Assembly (NCBI RefSeq): GCF_041820985.1
Contig: NZ_JBGUAU010000003.1
Span: 62,001-126,000 of the forward strand
Source: Evansella sp041820985
Lineage (GTDB): Bacteria > Bacillota > Bacilli > Bacillales > Salisediminibacteriaceae
Length of the DNA stretch: 64,000 bases
Direction of reading: 5' to 3'
The position numbers and the translations under genes are program-made. Positions 8,162-18,200 of this stretch are shown piece after piece. Within the stretch, counting starts at the first letter, position 1. Each line of letters begins with the position of its first letter. Below the pieces are notes generated by a model. That model made no database searches. It worked only from the letters and a program-made list of their open reading frames with translations, and was not told the DNA's origin.

Positions 8162-9271
8162 TTACTTTGAAGCTAGTTGTTTTATTTCGTTGTAAGCCAT
8201 CAGGAATGGAGCTACTCCGTGTCCGTTATTGATAACAATAGGCTCACCGTTAATATAATATTCGTAATCTCCTTTACGAACGATTCCTAATTCAGGGTGG
8301 GTACCTAATCCGGCACTTTTACATATTCCACCTAGTAACACTTCTCCATCTTCTTCTGTAACATATTGCTCGATAATACCATCGAAAGCTGCTTTTCCAA
8401 ATGGAATGTAATCAGCGGACAAGTATCCTAGACGAGCACCTTTTAACATTGCGTAGGCTAGCATAGCAGTTCCGCTAGACTCTAAATAATTCCCTTTACG
8501 ACCACTATACTCTACAACTTGGTACCACATTCCACTGATATGCTGATATCGAAGCATACCATCAACTGCTTCTGTTAAGAGACTTTTAAATTCAGATGTA
8601 TCCACGTCTTCGCCTTCTAGCATCTCTAATAGGTCTACGAGTGCCATCACAAACCAACCACAAGCTCTTCCCCAAACGTGTGGGGATAAACCAGTTTCTT
8701 TGTCGGCCCAAAACATGTCGCGACTTTCATCATACGCATGGTAATATAATTGTGTCTCTTCATCAAAGAGAAGGTTTCGTACATTTCTAAATTGTTTCAG
8801 TGTATCGGAGTAATCCTTCTTTTCTTCAAACTCTTTTATATACTCTACATAAAATGGCTGCCCCATATAAAGACCATCCATCCATATTTGGTGCGGATAA
8901 TTTGTTTTATGCCAAAAGTTTCCTGTTTTCGTTCTAGGATATGTCTTTAATTGGTTATAAATTAAATCCATTGGCTTTTTATAACGTTCATCTTTTTCTT
9001 TTTTATAAAGTGTATGGAGAATCGCCGTCATTCTAATTTGGTCAATACTATAGTAATCTGTGTTTATTTGAGAAACGTCTCCATTTTCGTCGACAAGTTG
9101 ATCAATAAAATTTTTTACAAAAAGATAATCTTCTTCATTTCCAGTTTGTTCGTAGCTATCTAAATATGCTTTTAAAATACAACCTTCTACATAATGCCAG
9201 TTATAGCCAAACCATTTCCCAGAGCTTTCTTTATATTGCTGCTTAAGTTTTTCCACCAATTCATAAGCCAT
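8162..9271 (-). CDS. GH105 unsaturated rhamnogalacturonyl hydrolase
   Basis: 369 residues with the (alpha/alpha)6-barrel pattern of the YteR/YesR family. The key motif is IWMDGLYMGQPF; D132 corresponds to the catalytic Asp that starts hydration of the unsaturated galacturonyl unit. HVWGRACGWF and the C-terminal NNGHGVAPFLMA are further family motifs. It removes the 4,5-unsaturated sugar left by rhamnogalacturonan or pectin lyases. No signal peptide: it acts in the cytoplasm on imported oligomers. Start at 9271 is supported by GGAGGGGAAAA. Divergent from the FG-GAP gene, with a shared cre site between them. Confidence 0.93.
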   Translation of the reverse strand: MAYELVEKLKQQYKESSGKWFGYNWHYVEGCILKAYLDSYEQTGNEEDYLFVKNFIDQLVDENGDVSQINTDYYSIDQIRMTAILHTLYKKEKDERYKKPMDLIYNQLKTYPRTKTGNFWHKTNYPHQIWMDGLYMGQPFYVEYIKEFEEKKDYSDTLKQFRNVRNLLFDEETQLYYHAYDESRDMFWADKETGLSPHVWGRACGWFVMALVDLLEMLEGEDVDTSEFKSLLTEAVDGMLRYQHISGMWYQVVEYSGRKGNYLESSGTAMLAYAMLKGARLGYLSADYIPFGKAAFDGIIEQYVTEEDGEVLLGGICKSAGLGTHPELGIVRKGDYEYYINGEPIVINNGHGVAPFLMAYNEIKQLASK

Positions 9272-9444
9272 GCATTTTCCCCTCCAAAGTAACTTGTTTA
9301 TAATATAAATAGACTACCAATGTCATATAGTTAATAACAACGTTGTAATTTAATTAAAATGCATTTTGAAAACGTTGTCAACAACTTAGTGAGGTGAATT
9401 GTGACAATAGTAAGAAGTAGTTTTTAATTAGGAGGAAATGTAAA
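9272..9444. promoter_or_regulatory. Divergent control region with perfect cre match and operator-like palindromes
   Basis: At 9366-9380 TTGAAAACGTTGTCA fits the CcpA consensus WTGNAANCGNWNNCW at every defined position. ACAACGTTGT at 9337-9346 is a perfect 10-bp palindrome, and GTTGTcaACAAC at 9374-9385 an overlapping inverted repeat; both look like LacI/GalR-family half sites. The region probably controls both GH105 and the FG-GAP gene by catabolite repression and perhaps by a specific regulator not present in the window. Confidence 0.7.
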
Positions 9445-10707
9445 ATGGATAATAGAAAAGAACCGATTTTACTAACCAAACTTGATATTCGAGAAGCGGG
9501 CTTACGAAGCAAAATGTTGTTAGGAGACTTAAATCAAGATGGAAGAATGGAGCTGTTAATGGTTCAAGCGGACGGTGGGATTGATGATCGTTATGTACCA
9601 CATCAAGTAATATGTTTAACCGCATTTGATTTAGAAGGGAATACTCTTTGGCAAGTAGGGAAACCGGACGAACATGCAGGAGGTCCAGGTTCGGATTATC
9701 CTGCTCAAATATACGATATAGACGGAGATGGCTGTAACGAAGTGCTCTGTATAATGAATAAGAGATTTCTTGTCCTGGATGGGAAAACAGGGAGTGTAAA
9801 AAAATCGTTCCCACTACCTAGCGCAGAGGCTCATGACTGTATCATTATCGCAAATTTGTCGGGGAATGATTTCCCACAGGATATTATTTTAAAAGATCGA
9901 TACAAAACGATGTGGGCATTAAACAACGACTTCGAACTTTTATGGACTCATAAAGGGAATGTTGGCCACTTTCCATGGGTGTGTGATTTGGATGGGGATG
10001 GACATGATGAGGTAATAGCCGGTTATGATTGTCTTGACCATGATGGACGTGTATTATGGTCATGTACCGATTTAGAGGATCATGCTGATTGTATTTGGAC
10101 GGGTCATGTGAACCCTGATTCGAAAGCAATCGATATTGTCATTGGTGGTAGTGTTACTGTAATGTATGATCCGAGAGGCAAAGAGATTTGGAGATATGAT
10201 GGATCGGTAGAATCGCAGCATATAGCGTTAGGGAAATTCCGAAGTGATTATCCTGGATTACAAATAGCTGGTCTTGATCGTATTATTAGAGGAAATGAAA
10301 ATGGGAAAGATGGTCTTTTTCTTTTAGATGCTAATGGAAAAGAAATCTGTAAGGAAGATAGAAAATCAAAAGGTTGGTTAACGATCATTGACACGATACG
10401 CAATTGGGATGATAGGGAGTTAGATTATATACTTGCCTATCGAAGAGGTGGAGGAATTACACCTACATTATATGATGGCTATTTACAACCTGTCATTCGA
10501 TTCCCTGTAGATGGGTATGTTGTACAAGGAGATTTGTTTGGTGAAAACAAAGACCAAGTTATCATATATGACAATGAAGCGGCTTATATTTTTTCCAATG
10601 AATATCGAGAATTAAAAAAGGAAACAAAAGGTAGTAAAACTGGCTTACCACAATCAAAAAGATTATTTAGCTCCACACTGTATCCAGGTGGAGAATATAT
10701 AAACTAA
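9445..10707 (+). CDS. FG-GAP/PL11-like beta-propeller protein (intracellular)
   Basis: 420 residues containing repeated calcium-binding propeller motifs: GDLNQDGRMELL, YDIDGDGCNEVL, CDLDGDGHDEVIAG, followed by several blades without the full loop. The pattern resembles the eight-bladed propeller of family PL11 rhamnogalacturonan lyases (YesW/YesX), and the pairing with GH105 supports a pectin backbone role. It lacks a signal peptide and is shorter than PL11 enzymes (about 600 residues), so it could be a diverged lyase acting on short oligomers or a non-catalytic relative. GGAGG lies 8 bp before the ATG. Confidence 0.65.
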   Translation: MDNRKEPILLTKLDIREAGLRSKMLLGDLNQDGRMELLMVQADGGIDDRYVPHQVICLTAFDLEGNTLWQVGKPDEHAGGPGSDYPAQIYDIDGDGCNEVLCIMNKRFLVLDGKTGSVKKSFPLPSAEAHDCIIIANLSGNDFPQDIILKDRYKTMWALNNDFELLWTHKGNVGHFPWVCDLDGDGHDEVIAGYDCLDHDGRVLWSCTDLEDHADCIWTGHVNPDSKAIDIVIGGSVTVMYDPRGKEIWRYDGSVESQHIALGKFRSDYPGLQIAGLDRIIRGNENGKDGLFLLDANGKEICKEDRKSKGWLTIIDTIRNWDDRELDYILAYRRGGGITPTLYDGYLQPVIRFPVDGYVVQGDLFGENKDQVIIYDNEAAYIFSNEYRELKKETKGSKTGLPQSKRLFSSTLYPGGEYIN

Positions 10708-10734
10708 TAAGAGTTTTTGAAGGATGATAAATAC

Positions 10735-11925
10735 ATGGAAGAAATTCAAGTTAAGATTAAAAATAGCTTTGCTAAGAAATACCAAAGTGGATTTCCCCTA
10801 CTTATAAAAGAGGCAATAATAAATGTTCAAGACTTAAAAGAAGAAGGGAAACTTGTTAAAGTAATAGACGAAAGAGGAGAGTTTTTAGGTAGGGGCTATT
10901 ATGGAAGACAGAATAAAGGATATGGGTGGATACTCACGCAAAAAGAGACCGAGCTCTTTGACGAAGCATTCTTTCATAAAAAAATTAGTACTGCATTGAA
11001 TAGAAGAAGCTCTTTATATCAAGATGACTCCACCACTGCCTTTCGTGTTTTCAACGGAGAAGGCGATGGAATTGGTGGTGTAACCATTGATTATTATGAT
11101 GGTTTTTATGTTCTGAGCTGGTATAGTGAAGGTGTTTATCAATTTAAAGAGCTTATCATTGAGTCATTAAAGAGCTTGATAGAGTATAAGGGGATTTATC
11201 AGAAAAAGCGATTTGATACAGGTGGTAAATATATTGAGGAAGATGACTTTGTTATAGGTGAGCGAGGAGAGTTCCCGTTAATGGTAAAGGAAAACGGAGT
11301 CAATTTTGCCGTTTATTTAAACGAAGGGCCTATGACAGGAATCTTTTTGGATCAACGAGATGTTAGAAAAACAATTCGTGATAAATATGCAAAAGGGAAA
11401 ACGGTGTTAAATACATTTTCTTATACTGGTGCATTTTCGGTTTTCGCAGCAGTGGGTGGAGCAAGAAAAACAACAAGTGTGGACCTCGCTAATCGAAGCT
11501 TAGAGAAAACGAAGGAGCAATTTGAGTTAAATAATATCAATCCTGATACAGAAGATATTAAAGTAATGGATGTATTTAAGTATTTTGATTTTGCAAAAAA
11601 GAATAATATAACGTTTGATATGGTCATCTTGGATCCGCCGAGTTTTGCTAGATCCAAGAAACACACGTTTAGTGTAGCAAAAGACTATAAGGATCTAATA
11701 AAGGATGCTATTGCGATTACATCACTCAATGGTATGATTGTTGCTTCCACCAATTATGCTGGTTTCGGAATGGACAAATTCAAAGGGTTTATTCAGAAAG
11801 CGTTCAATGAATCAGGAGGAAACTACTCTATTATAGAAACATTCTCTCTTCCAGAAGACTTCCGGACAAGGAAGGATTTTAAAGAAGGGAACTATTTGAA
11901 GGTAGTATTTATTCAGAAGAAGTAA
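10735..11925 (+). CDS. Class I SAM-dependent rRNA methyltransferase (RlmI/YwbD-like)
   Basis: 396 residues from the ATG at 10735 (AAGGA upstream); an in-frame TTG at 10717 is less likely. An N-terminal PUA-type domain (about 1-75) is followed by a small bridging domain and a Rossmann methyltransferase. NTFSYTGAFSVFAAVGG is the SAM-binding loop; MVILDPPSFARSK carries the DPPSF catalytic motif typical of RlmI, RlmK and RlmL. Family members methylate C5 of a 23S rRNA cytosine; the precise site here is an inference. It starts 27 bp after the FG-GAP gene but is probably a separate function. Confidence 0.9.
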   Translation: MEEIQVKIKNSFAKKYQSGFPLLIKEAIINVQDLKEEGKLVKVIDERGEFLGRGYYGRQNKGYGWILTQKETELFDEAFFHKKISTALNRRSSLYQDDSTTAFRVFNGEGDGIGGVTIDYYDGFYVLSWYSEGVYQFKELIIESLKSLIEYKGIYQKKRFDTGGKYIEEDDFVIGERGEFPLMVKENGVNFAVYLNEGPMTGIFLDQRDVRKTIRDKYAKGKTVLNTFSYTGAFSVFAAVGGARKTTSVDLANRSLEKTKEQFELNNINPDTEDIKVMDVFKYFDFAKKNNITFDMVILDPPSFARSKKHTFSVAKDYKDLIKDAIAITSLNGMIVASTNYAGFGMDKFKGFIQKAFNESGGNYSIIETFSLPEDFRTRKDFKEGNYLKVVFIQKK

Positions 11926-12295
11926 TTACCATAGGTAAGAGGATCTGGGTCTATAATCATAAATATTCGATCGTGTATTCACTGGGATATCAACTGATTT
12001 GTCCCATAATTATTATAAAATAAAGAAAAGAAACTACATCTTGTTAACACAAGTGTAGTTTCTTTTTTTTGCTAGTAAATCATAACTAATACTTTTGTAT
12101 AACTATTTATGTTGATGGAATATTTAGAACTTTATAATTATTGTGCCGAATGTCTGATATCCATAAAATGTAACTTGCGATGACAAATAAAGAGGGGGGA
12201 CAGAAGTAGTAGAGTTGAACATTTGCAGGTTCTACCTTAGTAATACCCGTAAAGAAAAAAATGAAACAAAAAAGATTTTGGGGAGTGTTTGATGA
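11926..12295. other. Intergenic region with terminator at 12027-12070
   Basis: 370 bp without a gene. The only strong signal is the terminator listed separately. The remaining 220 bp before the next start are AT-rich with GGGGAG at 12280 as the ribosome binding site. Confidence 0.6.
12027..12070 (+). terminator. Intrinsic terminator
   Basis: AAAGAAACTACA (12027-12038) pairs perfectly with TGTAGTTTCTTT (12054-12065), followed by a further T-run to 12070. It ends the methyltransferase transcript. Confidence 0.92.
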
Positions 12296-13297
12296 ATGTC
12301 TGTATCAAAACTGATTATGCGTACGATGCCGTTCTTTATTTCGCGTATCATTGTATACGCTCTTTTTGCTGTCGCCTCTTTTTTGTTTTTAGGACTTATG
12401 CTAGGATTTAGTATTTTATTATTTAAAATGTTTGAATTTGGTGCTGGATTCTTTTTCATTATCATACTAGGAACATTTTTTACTGTTTTAGCTGCATTGA
12501 GATTTGTTGAAAGGTATGTCTTGTACATGGTAAAGGTAGGTCATGTTTCGGTTATCACTGAAATACTGAGAAATGGTGACGTACCTGAAGGGAAAGGGCA
12601 ATTAGCTTATGGAAAGGAACAAGTGAGAGAAAATTTCGGGTCAGCAAATGTATGTTTTGTTGTTGATAAGCTAGTCCTTGGCGCTATTAAACAAATACAA
12701 CGTTGGATGATGCGGATCGGTAATTTCTTTAGTTTTGTTCCAGGCTCACAAAATATTATAGCGATTCTAAATCGCATATTGGCAGTAAGCTTAGGATATA
12801 TAGATGAAGCTATATTAAGTTATATCATGCTAAGAAAATCGGAAAAGAGAGAAGAAACAGTCTGGAAGTCAGCTGCTGATGGTGTAGTGTTATATGCACA
12901 AAGCTGGAAAAAAATCATTACAACAGCAGCGGGAATCGTAGCATTTGTCTATATATTAAATATTGCTGTCTTTCTAATGGCGGTCTTCCCTCTTATGGGA
13001 TTAGCAAGATTACTAGCCTCTAATGCAGGTGCAGAATCCTTCTTAGGTTTTCTTGCTGTTGTAGGTGCTTATGTTATTACAACAGTAGTAAAACGAGCTC
13101 TCATCGACCCTATAGCAACAGTAGCGATGATTCGAGCATATCAAATGAATATTAAAGGTATGGAGCCGAGCATGGATTTACAGCAGAAATTACTAAATGT
13201 ATCTAGCAAGTTCAAGCAACTATTTAATAAAAGAAATGAAGACGTTCCGGAGGTTACAACTCCTCCAACAAACAAAGGAGCTACGGTAACTCCTTAA
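12296..13297 (+). CDS. Multi-pass membrane protein of unknown function
   Basis: 333 residues. Hydrophobic segments lie at about 12-38, 44-66, 205-250 and 255-275, with a long basic, partly amphipathic middle section (about 80-200) and a hydrophilic, proline- and threonine-rich tail. The stretch YIDEAILSYIMLR followed by ADGVVLYAQSWKK is reminiscent of pore regions seen in CTL-like (choline-transporter-like) membrane proteins, but I cannot assign it. GGGGAG supports the start. Single gene ended by an intrinsic terminator. Confidence 0.55.
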   Translation: MSVSKLIMRTMPFFISRIIVYALFAVASFLFLGLMLGFSILLFKMFEFGAGFFFIIILGTFFTVLAALRFVERYVLYMVKVGHVSVITEILRNGDVPEGKGQLAYGKEQVRENFGSANVCFVVDKLVLGAIKQIQRWMMRIGNFFSFVPGSQNIIAILNRILAVSLGYIDEAILSYIMLRKSEKREETVWKSAADGVVLYAQSWKKIITTAAGIVAFVYILNIAVFLMAVFPLMGLARLLASNAGAESFLGFLAVVGAYVITTVVKRALIDPIATVAMIRAYQMNIKGMEPSMDLQQKLLNVSSKFKQLFNKRNEDVPEVTTPPTNKGATVTP

Positions 13298-13346
13298 TTA
13301 TTTTCTTGAAATGAGGGAGTTTGGAGAGTTTCAGAGTATTTCCCAG

Positions 13347-13378
13347 AAGAGCCTTCTAGATGTGAGGCTCTTTTTTTG
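13347..13378 (+). terminator. Intrinsic terminator
   Basis: AAGAGCCT (13347-13354) pairs with AGGCTCTT (13365-13372) and the T-run continues to 13377. It closes the membrane protein gene and separates it from the convergent YheC/D pair. Confidence 0.88.
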
Positions 13379-13387
13379 CAAATCTAC

Positions 13388-14143
13388 TTATTCAGCCTGG
13401 GATCTTAATCTTCTTATTCTTTCATAAATAGATTTGTCATCTAACAATTTAAAGTTTCTACGAATGAGAGGTTCTATATTTACTTCATATATCCATACAT
13501 TTTTATTCGAATCAATTCCAATATCAACTGCAAACTCTTTATTTAAAGGATAAAGGGGGCTAATTGTATTTACCGTAGACAGTATACAAAAGTGCAATTT
13601 CTTTACTAACTCATCTTGCTCCTCTTCAGACAAATGAAGGTAGTTAGTAAATAGATTTTCAATAACTGTAGGATTTCCACCTTTATAGTTTGTTGTAACA
13701 ATTCCATTTTGTTTTCCAATCCTGGCACAAATACCAGCAACCACCCACTTCCCCTTTATCCTAACTGCATGGCAGCGTAAGTCAAATGGACGGTTATCAC
13801 TCGTGTTACTGTCAACGCCTTGTTGAATAACATACTTCTTCCTCTTTGTTAGGTTATATACATCATTCCACAAGCTAGATGTGTTAGTATATTTCCTTAT
13901 ATTCGACGTTTCACTATGACGTAAAATAAACTGCTCTTTAAGACGATCAATTCGAAAAATTCCTTTTGATTTCCGACCGCCATCTGGTTTAATATACAGA
14001 ATGTTATGTTCGAAAATCATCCTTTCAAATGATTTTTTACATAGTAACGCTGTATCTGGAACAAAAGGTTTGGTGTTTTCTGTATTTTCAAGAACGTATG
14101 TTGTAGCGAGTTTACTTTTAATGTGATGTAACTGAATAGGCAT
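13388..14143 (-). CDS. YheC/YheD-family (ATP-grasp) spore coat-associated protein
   Basis: 251 residues. LYIKPDGGRKSKGIFRI fits the ATP-grasp glycine-rich nucleotide loop of the YheC/YheD family, and VDIGIDSNKNVWIYEVN the metal-binding acidic cluster near the C-terminus. YheC and YheD are forespore-surface proteins of Bacillus whose reaction is unknown. This one is paired with a paralogue 11 bp upstream (14155-14925) and the two are surely one operon. About half the length of B. subtilis YheD, so it consists essentially of the ATP-grasp domain. Confidence 0.88.
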   Translation of the reverse strand: MPIQLHHIKSKLATTYVLENTENTKPFVPDTALLCKKSFERMIFEHNILYIKPDGGRKSKGIFRIDRLKEQFILRHSETSNIRKYTNTSSLWNDVYNLTKRKKYVIQQGVDSNTSDNRPFDLRCHAVRIKGKWVVAGICARIGKQNGIVTTNYKGGNPTVIENLFTNYLHLSEEEQDELVKKLHFCILSTVNTISPLYPLNKEFAVDIGIDSNKNVWIYEVNIEPLIRRNFKLLDDKSIYERIRRLRSQAE

Positions 14144-14154
14144 GTTATCACCCT

Positions 14155-14925
14155 TTAATCTAGAGTTAAAAAAGAATTATTTTCTTTTTCAAATATAGCT
14201 TTTGCTGTTCGAAATTTTTTTAATGAGATTGGATCATTTAGCTTTTTTAGCCCTGTGCAATCTGGCTTTGTATTTGCTTCGATAAACCATATAGAGCCAT
14301 CTTTATCGATAGCCATATCTAAGCCAAGTACTTGAAATGGAAATTGTTGACCTAAACGGGTAGCAATCTGGTGTGAAACATCAATGAGTTCTCGGTAAAC
14401 TGATAACAGATTCATTTCTTGATCGATAGAAACTAACAGTTTTTCCAGTGGTATCTCTAATGAGCCTTCAGGTGAGTACGTAACTATGGAGCTTGAATGA
14501 TCGCCCACCTTGGCACTTGATAGTGTAAATGTCCAGCGACTACCAATCTTCTGCATAACCATTCTAATATCGAATGGCCTATTTCTATAGGTTGCTAAAT
14601 CAATGCCTTTTTGAATAAGATACTTTTTCTTTGGATGAAGGATTTTTGTCAACTCATCATAAAGGTTTTTTTTCGATGTTGTTTTAATGTCAGTTCCATT
14701 AGAAATTGTATATGAAAACGTATCTTCAGTAACTATTCTCCAAATTCCTAGCCCTTGTCTACCTTTATCTGGTTTTATATACACTGCTTGATGTTTTCTT
14801 AACATCAAAAGCAAACTTTTTTCACTAAACCAGCATATATCTGGAACATAATGTGTTAAAATTGGATCGTTTTCCAGCACTCGTGTTTTCTGCATTTTGC
14901 TTCGTATAATCCTGTGATTAGCCAT
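14155..14925 (-). CDS. YheC/YheD-family (ATP-grasp) spore coat-associated protein, paralogue
   Basis: 256 residues, organised like its downstream neighbour: PDICWFSEKSLLLMLRKHQ, YIKPDKGRQGLGIWRI (glycine-rich ATP loop) and LGLDMAIDKDGSIWFIEANTKPD trimmed to the C-terminal acidic motif. GLDMAID and EANTKPD supply the probable Mg-ATP ligands. GGAGGGAA precedes the start. First gene of a two-gene sporulation operon; the two proteins are clearly homologous but diverged, indicating an old tandem duplication. Confidence 0.88.
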   Translation of the reverse strand: MANHRIIRSKMQKTRVLENDPILTHYVPDICWFSEKSLLLMLRKHQAVYIKPDKGRQGLGIWRIVTEDTFSYTISNGTDIKTTSKKNLYDELTKILHPKKKYLIQKGIDLATYRNRPFDIRMVMQKIGSRWTFTLSSAKVGDHSSSIVTYSPEGSLEIPLEKLLVSIDQEMNLLSVYRELIDVSHQIATRLGQQFPFQVLGLDMAIDKDGSIWFIEANTKPDCTGLKKLNDPISLKKFRTAKAIFEKENNSFLTLD

Positions 14926-15233
14926 TGTTTCCCTCCTTCAAACATTTCTTCCGTTGTTTAATCCTATTCTTGTCTATACTATTAGGTTTGTTTACTAGCC
15001 TAGGAAAAGACAACTAATTAAGAAAACAATTCAAATATGTTTAGAGTAACGGATTTACTTTATAGGATGGAAAACGAAAATGCAGGCTGATTCACAAACG
15101 AAATCACAATATATTTCACTTATTCAAATTGAAAACTCCATCTTTTGTTAGATAAACAATTGTCAAATGATTTCAAGCCCTTTACGATGTTATATAAGAT
15201 ATTATTTTTTAAGTTTTTTGTGAGGAGGACACT
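14926..15233 (+). promoter_or_regulatory. Divergent intergenic region; possible sigma-A promoter for the GH2 gene
   Basis: 308 bp separate the YheC/D operon from the GH2 gene. TTGTCA (15160-15165) and TACGAT (15183-15188) are spaced by 17 bp and form a plausible vegetative promoter; GAGGAGGA lies just before the GH2 start. No convincing cre site was found here. Confidence 0.35.
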
Positions 15234-18200
15234 ATGAAAATCAATTTAGCAGGGAATTGGCGATTTCGCTTAGATCCTAATGACCAAGGTAGGACAGAAG
15301 GGTGGCAGCAAACACGTCTCACAAACGAAGGCTTTACCTTGCCGGGAACCGCCTGTGAGAATCGTATTGGTACACCTTTGGATATGTCCTTAACTGAAAA
15401 GATGACCAAGGAATCTGTGGCATCTTTCCGAGAAAAATACAGCTATCGCGGAAAAGTCTGGTTGCAAAAGGAAGTAGACCTGCCAAGTGAACTGCTAGGG
15501 GCGGGGCATATCTTCTTCCAGCGCATTTTAGGTGAATCAGCAATATGGATCAATGGGGATTTTATCGGAAAAGAGGTGGGCTTTTCTACGGGCCATCGCT
15601 ATGCCATTGATTTTGATCAATATAGTGGTCAAACAATTACAGTGACAATCTCATTAGATAACCGCAATCATTATCATCTAGGAGAGTTGGCTTCTGGCTA
15701 TACTAACCAGACGCAAACCTATTGGCTTGGCATCATCGGTGAGTTATATGTCAGTGATGAACTCACAGAAGATCTGATCACAACGGTGTATGATCCAAAA
15801 GAACAACGTGTGGAAATCAAATTAGCAGAAAGGCTTCAGAAACAAGAGCCTGAGGTGATGATCACTGATCAAGAAGGCAAAGTAGTTCCTCAGAAAATGA
15901 GATGGGATGAAGAGATCGGTAGGTACGTTTGTAGAACGAAAGGATGGCAAACTTGGTCTGAATTCACACCAGTCACTTATTATGTGAAAGCGTCAACAAA
16001 AACTCAGACCCTTCAAAAACCCTTTGGGCTAGTGGATTTGACCTGGGATGAAAACCACTTCTTCTTATTTGGCAAACGACTCTTTTTGCGTGGAACCTTA
16101 GATTGTGCTGTTTTCCCGCAAACCGGTTATCCGGCCATGGATGAAAGAGAATGGGAACGGATCTTCACCACGTGTATAGAACATGGCTTAAATCATATTC
16201 GTTTCCACTCATGGTGTCCACCAGAAGCGGCTTTTGCCGTGGCCGATCGGTTGGGGGTGTATTTAATGCCAGAAGGGCCGTTCTGGATGGATGAATGGTT
16301 CCACAATTCAGTGGGGGATTTTCCTGAGCATTATGAATTGATTCCATCAGAATTGAAAAAAATTGTGACCTCCTATGGACATCATCCAAGTTTTTGTTTC
16401 TTCGCCGTTGGAAATGAATTGCATGGGGATTTTAAGTTTTTAGCACAATTGATTCGGGAGTTACCATTTAAGGAACAGCAAATCATGACTACCGTTACCG
16501 CCAATACGACCAATTTGCTACGGGACTTTTATGAAGGTGCCGATGATTTCTTCGTTGGGGTGGAATACGAGAAACACGGCTTACGGGGCAATCGCTTTTT
16601 GGATCAAATGATGGTGAGCACCGATTTTAATATGGAAGACTCTTTATCCTATATACCGGTACCGACGATTTCCCATGAAAATGGGCAATATGCCAGCTAT
16701 CCAGATTTAAGTGAGCCCCAAAGAATGACCGGGAACTTAGTGGCAGTCAACGAGTTGGCGGTGGCCAATGATTTGGCCCAAAAAGGTTTGTTGGATCAAG
16801 CGGAGGATTTCCTAAAACATTCCCAAAAATTTGCCTTTGAGCAATATAAGGCCGAAATTGAAATGTTGATACGTAGTGACTCCTTAGCTGGCTACCAATT
16901 ATTAGGTCTGCAGGATTATCCGGGACAGGCTTCCGCAATGGTGGGCTTTTTAGATTCTTCTTGGAAGGAGAAGGGCATCGTATCTAAAGAAGCAATCGCA
17001 GCTGTCTGCGGTCCCTTAGTACCTATGGCAGAAGTTGACAGACGAATCTTGAGAATCGGTGAAACGTTGGAAATCCACTGCGGTGTTCGCTCTGACCACC
17101 TGGTTCCCATCTCTGGGAAGGGCCATTTGAGTATCAACCACGGGGAGATTTGTTTATTTGAACAAAGCATTGATCTAGCGGAAATCAACAGCGGTTATCA
17201 ACGTTTTGGCACCATTCATTGGCAAGTACCTACAGATATCACCAACTTCCTTCAGTTGGAAATTCGTTTTGAAGTCCGTTTAGAGGACAAAATAGTAACA
17301 AATCAATGGAGGATTTGGATCGATGGTTTGGCTAAGGTTGAAGTAACAGATCAGTTACTGGTTGCCGATCAACTGTCTTCTGACTTCTTGTCAGAAGTAA
17401 ACGAAGGAAAATCTGGGTATCTTTACTTAGACCCTCGACACTTCAATCAAGTTGAACCTGGAAATTTCTTTTCGGTGTTCTGGAGTCCGGTTTTCTTTAA
17501 GTCGAACGATAGTATTGGCACGGTGGTTAGAAACCACCATCCATTATTTAATTTGTATGAAAGCGGTCAAGAGGCTTCTCTTCAATTTAAAGAATTGCTG
17601 GAAGCAGGGGTGCATTTTACTCAGCCGAAACAAGGGAGCTTGATTTCTTCCGTTCCGAATTTTTTCAGCAATGAGATTCGCTGCTATTTGGCGGAATACC
17701 GCTTGGGTGCGGGGCGGTTGCTGATTTCAGGTATCCCTTTACTGGAGGATAGCATCAGTCAAACAGCATTTAAAAAAGCTGTTGAACAATACCTGCTTCA
17801 AGAAACTGGCACCACCACTGCCGTTGCAGAAATTTCAGAGGAGGAACTAATTGCTCTGCTGCATCCTAAAGAAACTCAAGAAGGGGAAAGAAAAACTGAT
17901 TATGCCTTTCGTCAAGCCACAGATTGTGATAATGCGAAATCAAATCGCTTCGGTAGCGGAAAAGCGGTGGATGGCAATCCATTGACTTATTGGACCTGTG
18001 CTGCACAAACCACCGCCCATTGGTGGAGTGTGGATCTAGGTACTGATAAAGCAAAACTTCAATTGGAGGCTGAATTGGTCAATTGGGAGACGGTGGGCTT
18101 TAAATTGCTGGTGTCCAGCGATGGTGAAAAATGGCAGAGTTATGGGAAAACCTCAGATCATCAAGAGTTGCAATCATTTATGATTCATCAACCGGTACGA

